NCBI RefSeq assembly: GCF_002950945.1
Contig: NZ_CP012673.1
Coordinates: 4,587,001 to 4,651,000, forward strand
DNA: 64,000 nt
Direction of reading: 5' to 3'
Source of the DNA: Sorangium cellulosum
Lineage (GTDB): Bacteria > Myxococcota_A > Polyangia > Polyangiales > Polyangiaceae
The notes under the pieces are model-generated. The model saw only the letters and a program-made list of their open reading frames with translations, ran no database searches and was not told where the DNA came from. The stretch's first letter is position 1. The number at the start of each line of letters is the position of its first letter. The position numbers and the translations under genes are program-made. Shown in pieces: positions 7,156-17,612 of the stretch.

Positions 7156-9357
7156 ATGACCACGACCAACGGACGTCAGTCGGGGCGGGGGCATCCTGCA
7201 GATGAGGAGCTGGGTCGGGTGACACGCGAATCGGGAGGGATGGCGAGCAGTGACGAGGCCGAGCTCGACGAGTCGCCGAGGCGGCTCGACGCCATCCTTC
7301 GCGCTCTCCCCGAGTCGGAGCTCAAGGGCCTCATCGCCCGCATGGGGATCCGCATCGACGCCGCGAAGCGCATCGACGCCCCGTCTCAGGCGGCGCGCGC
7401 GCTCGTCGGCCTCCCCGACGTGCGCGACCCGTCGCGGCTCCCGACCGCGAGCCGCGAGCTGCTCCACCGCATCGCGGAGGCGGGCGGCGTGCTTGTCGTC
7501 CCCTCGCTCCCGGCAGGGCTGGAGCCGCTCATCGCCCGCGGCGTCGTCTACGCGCGCAAGACGGACGAGGGCATCGAGCTCGTGCTGCCGGCGGCGTTCC
7601 TCGTCCAGCTGAAGAGCTGGGAGAGCGAGGACCCGCGGGCGATCCGGGCGCTGCTCGCGCAGGCGCCCTTCGAGACGATGAGCGCGATCGCCACGCACTA
7701 CCTCGGCCGCCCGGCGACGCCGCCGATCGCGCTCTCCCTCGAGATCGCGTGGGAGACGCTGAGCAATCCGGACCGGCTCCGCGAGGAGATCGATCGCCTC
7801 GCGCCGGTCGAGCGCCGGCTGCTCGAGGCGGTCGAGTCCGTCGGGGGCGAGGTCGACACGCAGGAGCTGCTCGACCTGGAGCGGGAGCCGATGCGCCTCC
7901 GCAGCGCGAGCGGGGTCACGGCGAGCCGCCGCGGCGCCGGCTTCGCGCTGGAGCGCCGCGCCTTCCTCATCCCGATCCACCCGAACCGGCACGTCGTCCC
8001 GACCGAGGTGGCGGCCATCGTCGGCGCGGATCGCCGGCGGATGCGCGAGAAGCGGCGGGAGCAGATCCGCTCGTTCGTCCTCGAGGAGGACCACGCGCCG
8101 CGCCGCGCCCGCTTCGCTTCGGACCCGGGGATGCTCGCGCTGGCGCTCGCGTACTGCGTGCGGGAGCCGGGCAGCGACGTGCGCCCCGGCGTCGGCACGC
8201 CGCGGTCGCTGCTCGTCCGGCTCGCGCAGCGCTTCGGGCGCGACGTCGAGAGCGTCGCGCTCGTCGCCGCGCTGTCGCGCGCCGTCGGGCTCTGGGACGC
8301 CTCGGCCGCCTCGCCGGCGACGCCGCCCGGCTCGCTCCAGGTGCAGGAGCTGACCCCGCTCCTGTTCACCACGTGGCGCCGCGGCGGCGCGTGGGACGAG
8401 GCGCGGGCCGAGCGCGAGGTGCTCCGGGTCGCCTCGGACAACCGCGACGCGAGCCCCATCGGCGCGCTCCGCGAGATGGTGCTCGACGCGCTGCACGACC
8501 TCGGCGAGGGCCGCTGGGTCCCGTGGCAGTCGCTGCAGGGCTACCTGGCCGCCGACGAGCGGATCGCCGGCGTGGAGCGGCTGGTCCGCCGCTGGGCCGA
8601 GCGCGCCTCGGTCGAGTCGCCCGAGATCCCGGACATCACGCGGCGGATCGCGCTGGAGTCGCTGCCGGCGCTCGGGATTATCGATCTCGGCGGGGCCGAG
8701 GACGTGGCCAGCGCCGATCTGGCGCTCCGGCTGACGCCGCGCGGACGCGCGCTGCTCGCGGGCTCTGCCCCGAGCTCCGACAACGGCAAGAGCAAGTTCG
8801 TCGAGGCCCACGCGCTGCGCGTCGGCGCGAGCGCCAAGGTCTCGGCCGTGCTGGGGCTCTCGGCGTTCGCCGAGATCGGCCGCGTCGGCGATCATGTCGA
8901 TCTCCTGCTCACGCCGCCCTCGATCGCGCGAGCCCTCTCGGTCGGCCTCGACAGCGACGCCCTGCGCGCGCGCATCGAGGCGGTCGCGCCGCTGCCGGAC
9001 ACCATCTCGCGCATGCTCATCCAGGCGAGCGTGGTCATCGGCAAGGCGAGCTTCGTCGGCGCCTCCGGCTTCCTCTGGATCGAGGACCCGGAGGTGCGCG
9101 AGCTGCTGCGCACGCGGCGGCCGGCCGCCGAGATGTTCGTCGATCCCTCGCCGCCCTCGGGCCTGCTGATCGAGGCCGGCGTCGATCTGGAGCGGCTCAT
9201 CCGGCGCTGCCGCGCGCTCGGCGTCGAGATCGAGGCGGATCTCGGCAACCTCAAGGCGACGCGGCAGACGCCGGCGCACGGCACCGAAGGGCCGCACCGG
9301 ACGTCGTCGACGTCGAGCATGCGCCGCTCCAGGACTCCGCCGGCGCGCACTCGCTGA
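7156..9357 (+). CDS. Putative helicase-associated domain protein (XPB/Ssl2-like, no motor)
   Basis: The product has 733 residues, mostly alpha-helical, without Walker motifs. The first 30 or so residues are polar; a short N-terminal helical module (about residues 35-90, SELKGLIARMGI) resembles DNA-associated helical repeats. The C-terminal 200 residues (FVEAHALRVGASAKVSAVLGL, then LLLTPPSIARALSVGLD, then LPDTISRMLIQASVVIGKA) resemble the Helicase_C_3 domain of actinobacterial XPB/Ssl2-like proteins that lack the helicase motor. The very C-terminus is a basic Ser/Thr/Arg tail. The resemblance is by pattern only and I hold it loosely. The ATG at 7156 is used; GGAG is about 13 bases upstream. 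An in-frame ATG at 7240 directly after GGGAGGG is an alternative. Confidence 0.6.
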   Translation: MTTTNGRQSGRGHPADEELGRVTRESGGMASSDEAELDESPRRLDAILRALPESELKGLIARMGIRIDAAKRIDAPSQAARALVGLPDVRDPSRLPTASRELLHRIAEAGGVLVVPSLPAGLEPLIARGVVYARKTDEGIELVLPAAFLVQLKSWESEDPRAIRALLAQAPFETMSAIATHYLGRPATPPIALSLEIAWETLSNPDRLREEIDRLAPVERRLLEAVESVGGEVDTQELLDLEREPMRLRSASGVTASRRGAGFALERRAFLIPIHPNRHVVPTEVAAIVGADRRRMREKRREQIRSFVLEEDHAPRRARFASDPGMLALALAYCVREPGSDVRPGVGTPRSLLVRLAQRFGRDVESVALVAALSRAVGLWDASAASPATPPGSLQVQELTPLLFTTWRRGGAWDEARAEREVLRVASDNRDASPIGALREMVLDALHDLGEGRWVPWQSLQGYLAADERIAGVERLVRRWAERASVESPEIPDITRRIALESLPALGIIDLGGAEDVASADLALRLTPRGRALLAGSAPSSDNGKSKFVEAHALRVGASAKVSAVLGLSAFAEIGRVGDHVDLLLTPPSIARALSVGLDSDALRARIEAVAPLPDTISRMLIQASVVIGKASFVGASGFLWIEDPEVRELLRTRRPAAEMFVDPSPPSGLLIEAGVDLERLIRRCRALGVEIEADLGNLKATRQTPAHGTEGPHRTSSTSSMRRSRTPPARTR

Positions 9358-9623
9358 GCTCGCTGTCAACCGTCATCGCCCGGGTCCCCGATCGCGCGCT
9401 CGGCCGCCGGGGCCTCCTCGTGGGCTAGCTGCGAACCGCGGGCGCTCGCACCCGGGCGCCGCTGCGGCGACCGCGCGCCCGCGAGCGCAGCTCGACCCGG
9501 CGCGGCATCCCCCAGCGCCTGCTCCGGGGTCTCCCTACGCCGGCGCCGCTTTCGCATCGGTTTGCATTACGGCGGCGTGACGGGAATCGCCTCGGAGAAC
9601 CGCCACGTGTATACCTTAACTCG

Positions 9624-11336
9624 ATGGCGCGCTCCTCTGGTGAGCCGGAGTCGACCGAAGGAGAAGACCCGGTCGGCCCGGAGACGGCTGCGTTTCCGCT
9701 CGGAGCGGGGGAATCCAGGCCTGACAACGTCTACACGATCGCGCCTGGCACCGTCATCGCGCGCAAGTACCGCGTCGAGCGGACGATCGGCCGAGGCGGC
9801 ATGGGCCTCGTGGTCGAGGCGCTGCACCTCGATCTCGATGCGCGCGTCGCGATCAAGTTCCTGCTGCCGGAGTTCATGTCGTACACCGAGGCGGCGGAGC
9901 GGTTCATGCGCGAGGCGCGCACCGTCGCCAAGCTGCAGACGCCGCACGTCGTCCGAGTGCTCGACGTGGCCGCCCTCGAGAGCGGCGAGCCGTACATGGT
10001 GATGGAGCTGCTCGACGGCGAGGATCTCGCGTGCCACGCGGCCGAGGCGGGCACGCTCGCGATCGGCGAGTGCATCGATCACATCGTGCAGGCGTGCGAG
10101 GCGCTCGCGGAGGCGCACGCGCTCGGGATCGTCCACCGCGATCTCAAGCCGGCGAACCTGTTCCTCACGAAGCGCCCTGACGGCGCCCCGTTCATCAAGG
10201 TGCTCGACTTCGGCGTCTCGAAGATCCTCACCGGCGACACGGGCAACGTCTCGCTCACGCAGACGACGACGATCCTCGGCTCCGCGCTGTACATGTCGCC
10301 CGAGCAGATGCGCTCCTCGAAGAGCGTCGATCCCCGCACGGACATCTACGCGCTCGGCGTGTGCCTCTTCGAGATCATCGGCGGCAGGCCGCCGTACGTC
10401 GCCGACAGCTTCCCCGAGCTGTGCGCGAAGATCTACACGTCGCCGCCCGAGCCGCTCCAGGATCTCCGCCCCGAGGTGCCCGAGGGCCTCGTCGAGGTGA
10501 TCGAGAAGTCGATCGCGCGTGAGCCGGAGGATCGCTTCCAGTCGATCTCCGAGTTCGTGCAGGCGCTCGCGCCGTACGCGGCGCCGGGCACGCGCACGAC
10601 GATCGCGGGCATCCTCCGCCTGCACGCCGCGGAGCTCGATCTGCCGCCGCCGGCCTCGCGCGGCGCCACGACGAGGAGCCCGCGTGTGTCGCGCGCGAGC
10701 AGCGGCGGCCCGTCGGTGAGCGACAAGTCCGCGCGCACCGGCGGCTCAGCGCCGCCGGCGGTGGACGATGAGGCTCCGCGCCGCGGGCGCACGCTGCTCT
10801 ACGTGACGGTGGGGGCCGTCGCTGTGGCGGTGGGCGCGTGGGGTGCGCTCCAGTTCCGCGGTCGGCTCGCCGGGATCCTGGGCGACACGCCCCCGCCCGT
10901 GGCGAGCGCGCCGGCGCCGAGCGAGACCGCGGCCGCTGTCGATCCGGCGCCCCAGGCGCCGACCGCCGCGGCCGCGAGCCCGAGCGTCGCCTCGACGGGT
11001 CAGGCAGAGGGCGCCGACGCGGGCGCGGCGGCTGCGGACGCCGGCGCGGCCGACGCGGGCGCGGCCGACGCGGGTGTGAGCTCCGCCGGCCCGGCGACGG
11101 ACGGCGGGACCGCGGCATCCTCAGCGGGGACGGCGGCGCCGAGCGCCGGGACGGGCAAGCCGTCGCGCGGGGCCGGAGGTGGACGGCGCCCGCGCGAGGC
11201 GGGGGCGACCGGGACGCCTCCCGTCGAGGCCGATCCGCCTCGCACCGTCACGCCGACGGTGAACACCGATCTCTCGATGGAGACGTGCACCGCGACGATG
11301 CCGGACGGCACGAAGAGAGTCGTCCCCTGCAAGTGA
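9624..11336 (+). CDS. Hanks-type Ser/Thr protein kinase with single C-terminal membrane helix
   Basis: The product has 570 residues. The kinase domain spans about residues 49-315: glycine loop IGRGGMGLV (55-63), catalytic Lys K78 in VAIKFL, HRDLKPAN (171-178), DFG (195-197), and SALYMSPEQM before a DIYALGVCLFE segment. All catalytic residues are present, so it should be active. A Ser/Pro-rich linker leads to one transmembrane helix near residues 390-410. The outer part is Ala/Asp/Gly-rich low-complexity sequence with AGAADAG repeats and ends in a short TCTATMPDGTKRVVPCK tail with two cysteines. The layout is that of a membrane receptor kinase of the PknB type but without PASTA domains. It is a single gene; the next gene is convergent. 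Confidence 0.93.
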   Translation: MARSSGEPESTEGEDPVGPETAAFPLGAGESRPDNVYTIAPGTVIARKYRVERTIGRGGMGLVVEALHLDLDARVAIKFLLPEFMSYTEAAERFMREARTVAKLQTPHVVRVLDVAALESGEPYMVMELLDGEDLACHAAEAGTLAIGECIDHIVQACEALAEAHALGIVHRDLKPANLFLTKRPDGAPFIKVLDFGVSKILTGDTGNVSLTQTTTILGSALYMSPEQMRSSKSVDPRTDIYALGVCLFEIIGGRPPYVADSFPELCAKIYTSPPEPLQDLRPEVPEGLVEVIEKSIAREPEDRFQSISEFVQALAPYAAPGTRTTIAGILRLHAAELDLPPPASRGATTRSPRVSRASSGGPSVSDKSARTGGSAPPAVDDEAPRRGRTLLYVTVGAVAVAVGAWGALQFRGRLAGILGDTPPPVASAPAPSETAAAVDPAPQAPTAAAASPSVASTGQAEGADAGAAAADAGAADAGAADAGVSSAGPATDGGTAASSAGTAAPSAGTGKPSRGAGGGRRPREAGATGTPPVEADPPRTVTPTVNTDLSMETCTATMPDGTKRVVPCK

Positions 11337-11367
11337 CGTGCGGTGACGTCGCGCTCCGGGACGCCGC

Positions 11368-12048
11368 TCACGGCGGCAGCGCGGCAGGATCGCTCAGGAT
11401 GGCGCCGGTGAAGCCGGGGCGCAGGTAGAAGCCGCGCGGCAGCGCGGCGATGAGCTCCCCGTCGCGCCCGAACGCGAGCGTCCGCGATTGCCCGCTCGCG
11501 GCCTTCGGTCGCACCTGGAGCCAGCGGCCCGCGTGCGCGGTGAGCCCCTCGATGGCGCCGATCCCGATGAGGCCCATGAGCTCGTCGAAATCGGCGCGCA
11601 AGACGTGCTCCTGCGCCCGGGTGGGCCGCCACAGCAGCGGGGTGCCCAGCCGCCGCTCCTCGCTCGGGCGCCCCTGCGCGGCGACGATCGGGACCCAGAG
11701 CACCTGGGCGAGCTTGGCGCGCGCGCGCGACGTCTCCCACTCCGCGCGGTCCGCGTCCGAGAGCGAGATCGAGCAGACGAACGTCGACTCTTGCGGCGCT
11801 CCGGCCGCGTCGACGGGGATCGTCTTGAGCTCGATCCCGAGGTGGGGGAAGTCGGGCCTGGACGTCGAGCCGGCCGTCGCGCCGAGCGCGCGCTCGACGA
11901 GCGCGCCGGCCGCGCCCTTCGTGCGCGCGCCGCCCCGGGGGATCGCGCGCCCGAGCGCGCGGGCGAGATCGGCGAGCGTCAGGCCGGCGAGGGCGGCCGC
12001 GCGGCCGCGGAGCTCGGCTTCATCGCGGGGCGGTGCGACGGAGGTCAA
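11368..12048 (-). CDS. mutH: DNA mismatch repair endonuclease MutH
   Basis: The 226-residue product aligns end to end with E. coli MutH (229 residues). Shared blocks include PDFPHLGIELKTIPVD, STFVCSISL, WETSRARAKLAQVLWVP, RRLGTPLLWRP, AHAGRWLQVRPKAA and LPRGFYLRPGFTGAIL. The type II-restriction-like catalytic triad Asp-x6-Glu-x-Lys is intact (D66, E73, K75). MutH nicks the unmethylated strand at hemimethylated GATC sites when activated by MutS and MutL. The TTG at 12048 is the best start: AAGGGCGG lies just upstream and the length then equals that of the family; the frame stays open to 12216 but the extra residues have no MutH counterpart. No dam, mutS or mutL gene is in the window. Outside gamma-proteobacteria MutH is unusual. 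Confidence 0.93.
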   Translation of the reverse strand: MTSVAPPRDEAELRGRAAALAGLTLADLARALGRAIPRGGARTKGAAGALVERALGATAGSTSRPDFPHLGIELKTIPVDAAGAPQESTFVCSISLSDADRAEWETSRARAKLAQVLWVPIVAAQGRPSEERRLGTPLLWRPTRAQEHVLRADFDELMGLIGIGAIEGLTAHAGRWLQVRPKAASGQSRTLAFGRDGELIAALPRGFYLRPGFTGAILSDPAALPP

Positions 12049-12328
12049 CAGGCCGCCCTTAAGGCATCGGGCGCCACGACTCCAGCGCTCCTGTCGCGCT
12101 GCAGGGATAGGTTGGCCGCCGGGATGCGCCGAGACGTCGATTCTTGATCGAGCAGCGCTGACCCGGGGGCCATGGCGGCCTACTACGCGGCCCCCCCGAA
12201 CGCGCCGCCGAGACACAGCCTACCGCCGAAATTCCTTCGCGGACTGGAGGAGTTAGAGGAAAATTCGGTAAGGAATTTCCTGAACATCTTGCCGGAGCTC
12301 GGCGCCGCCCCATCCATGGTGATTTTTG

Positions 12329-15300
12329 TCAGAGAGGCCACCGTAGATCTGCAAGCTGGCCTGTGATGCGGAGCAGCATCTCGCGCAGGGAGGACGCCGT
12401 CGCCCGGGCTCGCGGATCGTGGCGTAAGCAGGAGAACAAAAAACCTGCGATGTCCGAGGTCCTGGGGTTGTCGGCGAGGCGTTTGAGCGGCCCGGGCAGG
12501 CCGTCGTGGGTGACGTGCGCGGTGATCAGCGCGACCTCGGTGGGGGCGTCGAACAGCGTCCTCCCGGTGAGGATCTCGTAGGCGAGGCAGCCGAAGCTGT
12601 AGATGTCGGCCGTCAGCGGCGTGGGGACGGCCCCTTGCGGGACGACGCCCCAGATCTCCGGCGCGCCGTAACACCCGGTGGCGCAGCCGGGCCGGATGTG
12701 GCGGCCCGCGAGGCCGAAATCGACGAGCACCGGCTCGCGCCCTCCGCGGAGGATCACGTTGGTCGGCTTGACGTCGAGGTGGCCGACGCCGACGGCGTGC
12801 ATCGCCTCGAGGCCGGCGAGGATGCCGTCGAGCAGCGCCACGGCGCTGCGGCAGGTGAGGCCGCGCGCGTCGAGCAGCTGGTCGCAGCGGATGCCCTCGA
12901 TGAGCTCCATCACCAGGATCGGCTTGGGGCGGGCGCCCGCGTCGAAGGTGACGAAGCGGGCGAGGTTCGGGTGATCGGGCAGCGAGAGGAGCGCGCCCGC
13001 CTCCTCCCGGAACAGCCGGAGGAAGTCGGCCTCCGAGACGCTCCGGGCCGCCGTGTGATCGTACTCCGGCACCTTCAGCGCGAAGCGCTCTGCAGACGGA
13101 TCGTGCCGCTCCTCCGCGCGCGTGACCACGAACACCGTGCCCAGCGAGCCCCCGCCGAGCTGGCGGTGCACGTAGAAGCCGCCCAGCGTGCGGCGGCTCG
13201 GCAGCCACGCCGGCAGCGGGTGATCGAGCAGGGCGACCCCGCCCGGCGCGCTCGGCCGCCGCACCGGGAGCGTCGCGACGCGCGGCACGACGAGCGCGAC
13301 CACATCGGCGAGCGCGCTCGGGATGCCCGCGCGCGCGGCGGACACGAGCGCCTCGATCGGCGCGGCGAGGTTCGGCTCGACGTCCGCTTCCTCCTGCAGC
13401 GCGACCTCGATCGCGAGGCGCAGCGGCTCGGCCGCGCCGGAGGCCGCCGAGGCGGGGTGCTCCCCGCAGCGCCGGCGGGCGCCGGCGGTCAGCTGCGACA
13501 GGCGCGTGAGCGCGTCCTCGAGGGCGCTCAGCGGCGACACGTCCGCGTCGCCGTCGCCCGCCGCGGTCAGGCCGCTGAGCGCGCGCGCCGTGTTCAGCGC
13601 CCCGAGCGCGCGCGCGAGGCGGGCGAGCGCGCCGCGCACGATCTCCGTGCGCTGCGACGCGCCCGCGGGCAGCGCGGTGACGAGCGCGTCGAGGGCGGCG
13701 ATGCGCGCGAGCGCCGACCGCGCGCGCTCGGCCTCGGCCAGCTCGGCGTGCAGTCCGCCCTGCCGCGTCGACCGGAGCGACGACACCGGCTCGATGTCCG
13801 GGTTGCTCGCGCGATCCCTGCGCGCGCCGCGCGCGAACCGCGCGTAGGCGCGCAGCAGCTGCGCCACGTCCGGGTGCATGCTCGCCTCGCCGAGCACCTC
13901 CAGGTCGTCCGGATCGCCGCCGCGCATCGCGGCGTGCAGGAAGATGTCCGCCGCGTCGGCCGCCCCCTCGCGGACGAGCGCGTCGAGGCCGCGGGCGACG
14001 GACGCGGCGATGGCCCGGCGCAGCGATGACCCGCGGTCGCTGCGCAGCCGCTCGAGCAGCACGCCGACCGCGCCCGTCCAGCGGGCGAGGACGCGCGCCT
14101 TGAGCTCGGGCTCGCCGCCGAAATCGGTGCTCTCCCCGTCGATCAGGTGCAGCAGCGCGCGCAAGTTGCGCTGGTGCACGGTCACGTGCGGCGGCGGCGC
14201 CGCGCCCGCGCGCGCGGCGGTCCCCTCGGCGCGCAGCAGCCAGCGGGCGAGCCGCTCGTCGAGGTCGTCGAGCGAGGCGACCCCGGTCGAGTCCTCGCTC
14301 GGCCGGCGGTTCAGGAGGAGGAGGCTCTTCAGCACGCCGGAGCCGAGCAGCTGGGTGTCGAGCTCGCGCACGAGCCCCACCGCGGCCCTGCGCGCGGCGG
14401 CGCTCTGCGCGTCCTCGAGATCGCAGAGCTCGATCTCCTCGAGCGCGCCCACGACCTCGGCCGCCAGCGCGTAGGCCTCGAGCGCGCGGCCGTGCGCCTC
14501 GCGCGGACCGCTCTCGACGAACGCCGCGACGGCGCCGTCGATCGCGCCGCGCAGCAGCGCGATCCCGGCGCCGTCCATCGACAGATCGCGGTGGATGACG
14601 CGTGCGAGCGCCGCGAGGCCGTCGTCGTGGGCGTACGCGGCGGGCGGCGACTCGATCGCGTCCGCGAGCGCGCGGGCGCACTGCGCCGCGGCGCGCGCGC
14701 CGAACGGCTCGCCGCGGCCCCCGAGGCCGCGGAGGTCGTGCCGGAGCTCGACGATCGCCTCGGCCGCCGCCATCGGCGCCGCGCGCGCGATCGCGTCGAG
14801 CAGCGCCTCGGCCGCCTCGGGCTCCGCGTCCGCCGCGACGGGGAGACCCCACACCATCGCCATGGCGATGCCCGGGTCCTGCGCGAGCAGCGGGCCGCCC
14901 AGGATCTCCACGGCGCGCCGGAGCGCGCCGTCCGGATCGACGGCGATGCTCGCCGCGAGCGAGGCGGCGCCGCGGCGCCACTCGGTCGGCGAGAGGTCGG
15001 GCGCGAAGAGCGCGCTCATCTCCTCGGCGAAGTCGGGCAGCACCCCCGCGAGCAGGCCCCGCGCCGCGGCGATGTGGCGCCAGACGAGCGGCTCGCGATC
15101 CGCGAGCAGCGTGTGCCAGGCGAGCGCGATCCCGTCGGAGCTGCGGTCGAGATCGCGCCGTCGTCCGTCGACGACGTTGCGGAAGAGCCGCAGCGGCAGG
15201 TCGTCGCCCTGCGTGGCCCGCCGCGTCGCCTCGCGGGCGGCGCGCTCGAGGAGGCGCGCGGCGAGGCGGCGCTCCGCGAGCGATCCGGTCGAGGGCGCCG

Positions 15301-15811
15301 TGATCCAGTCGCGCGACAGCTCGCGCCGCGAGGCGAGCAGGAGCGCGAGCGGATCGATCGGGATGTCGGCGCCGGCGGGCAGCCAGAGCGAGAGCGCGAC
15401 GCGGGCGCGGATCCCCGCGCCGGAGAGGCCGCGGGCCGAGCCGGCGGCCATGCGCGTTGCGATGGCGACGAACGTCGCCGCGTTGCCGGCGTAGATCTGC
15501 CCGAGCACGCGCCGGCCGAGCTCGCGCCGCTCGGGTCCGAGCGGAAGCGCTCCGGCGATCTCGTAGAGCGCGACGCTCGCCGCTGCGGGCGCGAGCCAGC
15601 TCAGGTCGTCGAGCAGCCCGTCGGCCATGGCGGTCTGGACGCTCCGCAGGAGGGTATCCGGGCTGATCGCGTCGAGCGGCGTCGCGCCGTCGAGCGCGTC
15701 CACGAGGGCCAGCGAGGCGATGGTCTGCCGGAAGAGCGCGCGCCGGACGTTCGGATCGTCGTGGGACGTGAGATCGACCAGCCCTTCGAGGTATTCCGCG
15801 CGCGGTCTCAT
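12329..15811 (-). CDS. Very large Ser/Thr kinase with N-terminal helical region
   Basis: The product has about 1160 residues. Roughly 850 N-terminal residues are Ala/Arg/Leu-rich helical sequence, perhaps HEAT- or TPR-like, with no family I recognise. The kinase domain occupies the last 300 residues: glycine loop LGGGSLGTVFVV, a Lys in FALKVPEYD, and DFGLAGR. The catalytic loop reads HLDVKPTN in place of HRDxKxxN, so the Arg is Leu (a non-RD kinase) while Asp, Lys and Asn are kept; activity is likely. There is no transmembrane helix, so it should be cytoplasmic. The ATG at 15811 is used; an in-frame ATG at 15883 would add 24 residues. The N-terminal region may act as a scaffold or sensor. Confidence 0.85.
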   Translation of the reverse strand: MRPRAEYLEGLVDLTSHDDPNVRRALFRQTIASLALVDALDGATPLDAISPDTLLRSVQTAMADGLLDDLSWLAPAAASVALYEIAGALPLGPERRELGRRVLGQIYAGNAATFVAIATRMAAGSARGLSGAGIRARVALSLWLPAGADIPIDPLALLLASRRELSRDWITAPSTGSLAERRLAARLLERAAREATRRATQGDDLPLRLFRNVVDGRRRDLDRSSDGIALAWHTLLADREPLVWRHIAAARGLLAGVLPDFAEEMSALFAPDLSPTEWRRGAASLAASIAVDPDGALRRAVEILGGPLLAQDPGIAMAMVWGLPVAADAEPEAAEALLDAIARAAPMAAAEAIVELRHDLRGLGGRGEPFGARAAAQCARALADAIESPPAAYAHDDGLAALARVIHRDLSMDGAGIALLRGAIDGAVAAFVESGPREAHGRALEAYALAAEVVGALEEIELCDLEDAQSAAARRAAVGLVRELDTQLLGSGVLKSLLLLNRRPSEDSTGVASLDDLDERLARWLLRAEGTAARAGAAPPPHVTVHQRNLRALLHLIDGESTDFGGEPELKARVLARWTGAVGVLLERLRSDRGSSLRRAIAASVARGLDALVREGAADAADIFLHAAMRGGDPDDLEVLGEASMHPDVAQLLRAYARFARGARRDRASNPDIEPVSSLRSTRQGGLHAELAEAERARSALARIAALDALVTALPAGASQRTEIVRGALARLARALGALNTARALSGLTAAGDGDADVSPLSALEDALTRLSQLTAGARRRCGEHPASAASGAAEPLRLAIEVALQEEADVEPNLAAPIEALVSAARAGIPSALADVVALVVPRVATLPVRRPSAPGGVALLDHPLPAWLPSRRTLGGFYVHRQLGGGSLGTVFVVTRAEERHDPSAERFALKVPEYDHTAARSVSEADFLRLFREEAGALLSLPDHPNLARFVTFDAGARPKPILVMELIEGIRCDQLLDARGLTCRSAVALLDGILAGLEAMHAVGVGHLDVKPTNVILRGGREPVLVDFGLAGRHIRPGCATGCYGAPEIWGVVPQGAVPTPLTADIYSFGCLAYEILTGRTLFDAPTEVALITAHVTHDGLPGPLKRLADNPRTSDIAGFLFSCLRHDPRARATASSLREMLLRITGQLADLRWPL

Positions 15812-15970
15812 CGGGAGGTCGCGCAGTCTAGCGCGACGGCGCGCCGGCCCCCCTCCCGCGCCGCAGCAATCCTCGCGCGCCATGAAAACTCCGGCTCCTC
15901 CGACCCGATGGGACACGCGCTGCTCCCCACGGCGCCGCGCGCGCTACCTCCACCTACGATGTTGGAACCC

Positions 15971-16132
15971 GCCGCGAGCGCGCCCCCGCCGCGAGCGCGC
16001 CCCCGCCGCGAGCGCGCCCCCGCCGCGAGCGCGCCCCCGCCGCGCGTGCGCCCCCGCCGCGCGTGCGCCCCCGCCGCGCGTGCGCCCCCGCCGCGCGTGC
16101 GCCCCCGCCGCGCGTGCGCCCCCGCCGCGCGT
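15971..16132. repeat. Nine-copy 17-bp tandem repeat
   Basis: Four copies of GCCGCGAGCGCGCCCCC (15971-16038) are followed by five copies of the variant GCCGCGCGTGCGCCCCC (16039-16123) and a partial copy to 16132. The unit differs at three positions between the two blocks. Seventeen bases is not a multiple of three, so the array is not a coding repeat. It sits in the 473-base gap between the divergently read large kinase and the kynureninase-like gene. The copies are contiguous without spacers, which rules out CRISPR. The rest of the gap holds a direct repeat GGTGGAAGTG at 16182 and 16194. Confidence 0.92.
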
Positions 16133-16284
16133 TCCGCAGCTCACCCCGCGCGCTGCACGGCGGCGCGGAGCGGAGTGCCGGGGTGGAAGTGACGGTGGAA
16201 GTGCGTTAAGCGGGGCGCGCCTCTCGCGCATGCGCCCGCCGCCCGGCGCTGTCCGTCGCGCTCCTCGGCGGCCGGAGACCTGGA

Positions 16285-17484
<1,200 letters not shown>

Positions 17485-17575
17485 CCTCGCCATGGACACC
17501 ACCACCTGACGTCGGGCAGCCTGGGCCCTCGTCGCCACCAGCACACACCCGCCCTCGACGACCGCGCCCTTCGCC

Positions 17576-17604
17576 TTGATCCCGGCGTACAGCCCACGTA
17601 ACTT
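17576..17604 (+). promoter_or_regulatory. Candidate sigma70-type promoter for the iron permease gene
   Basis: TTGATC at 17576-17581 and TAACTT at 17599-17604 are separated by 17 bases, matching the housekeeping promoter spacing. The start of transcription would fall near 17611, only two bases before the ATG at 17613, so the mRNA would be nearly leaderless. This also fits the lack of a ribosome site before that ATG. The match is partial and GC-rich genomes often use other elements. Confidence 0.35.
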
Positions 17605-17612
17605 TGCTGAAT

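Noticed and set aside
15971..16132. CRISPR array or coding repeat
   Set aside because: Seventeen-base units without spacers; unit length shifts the reading frame each time.
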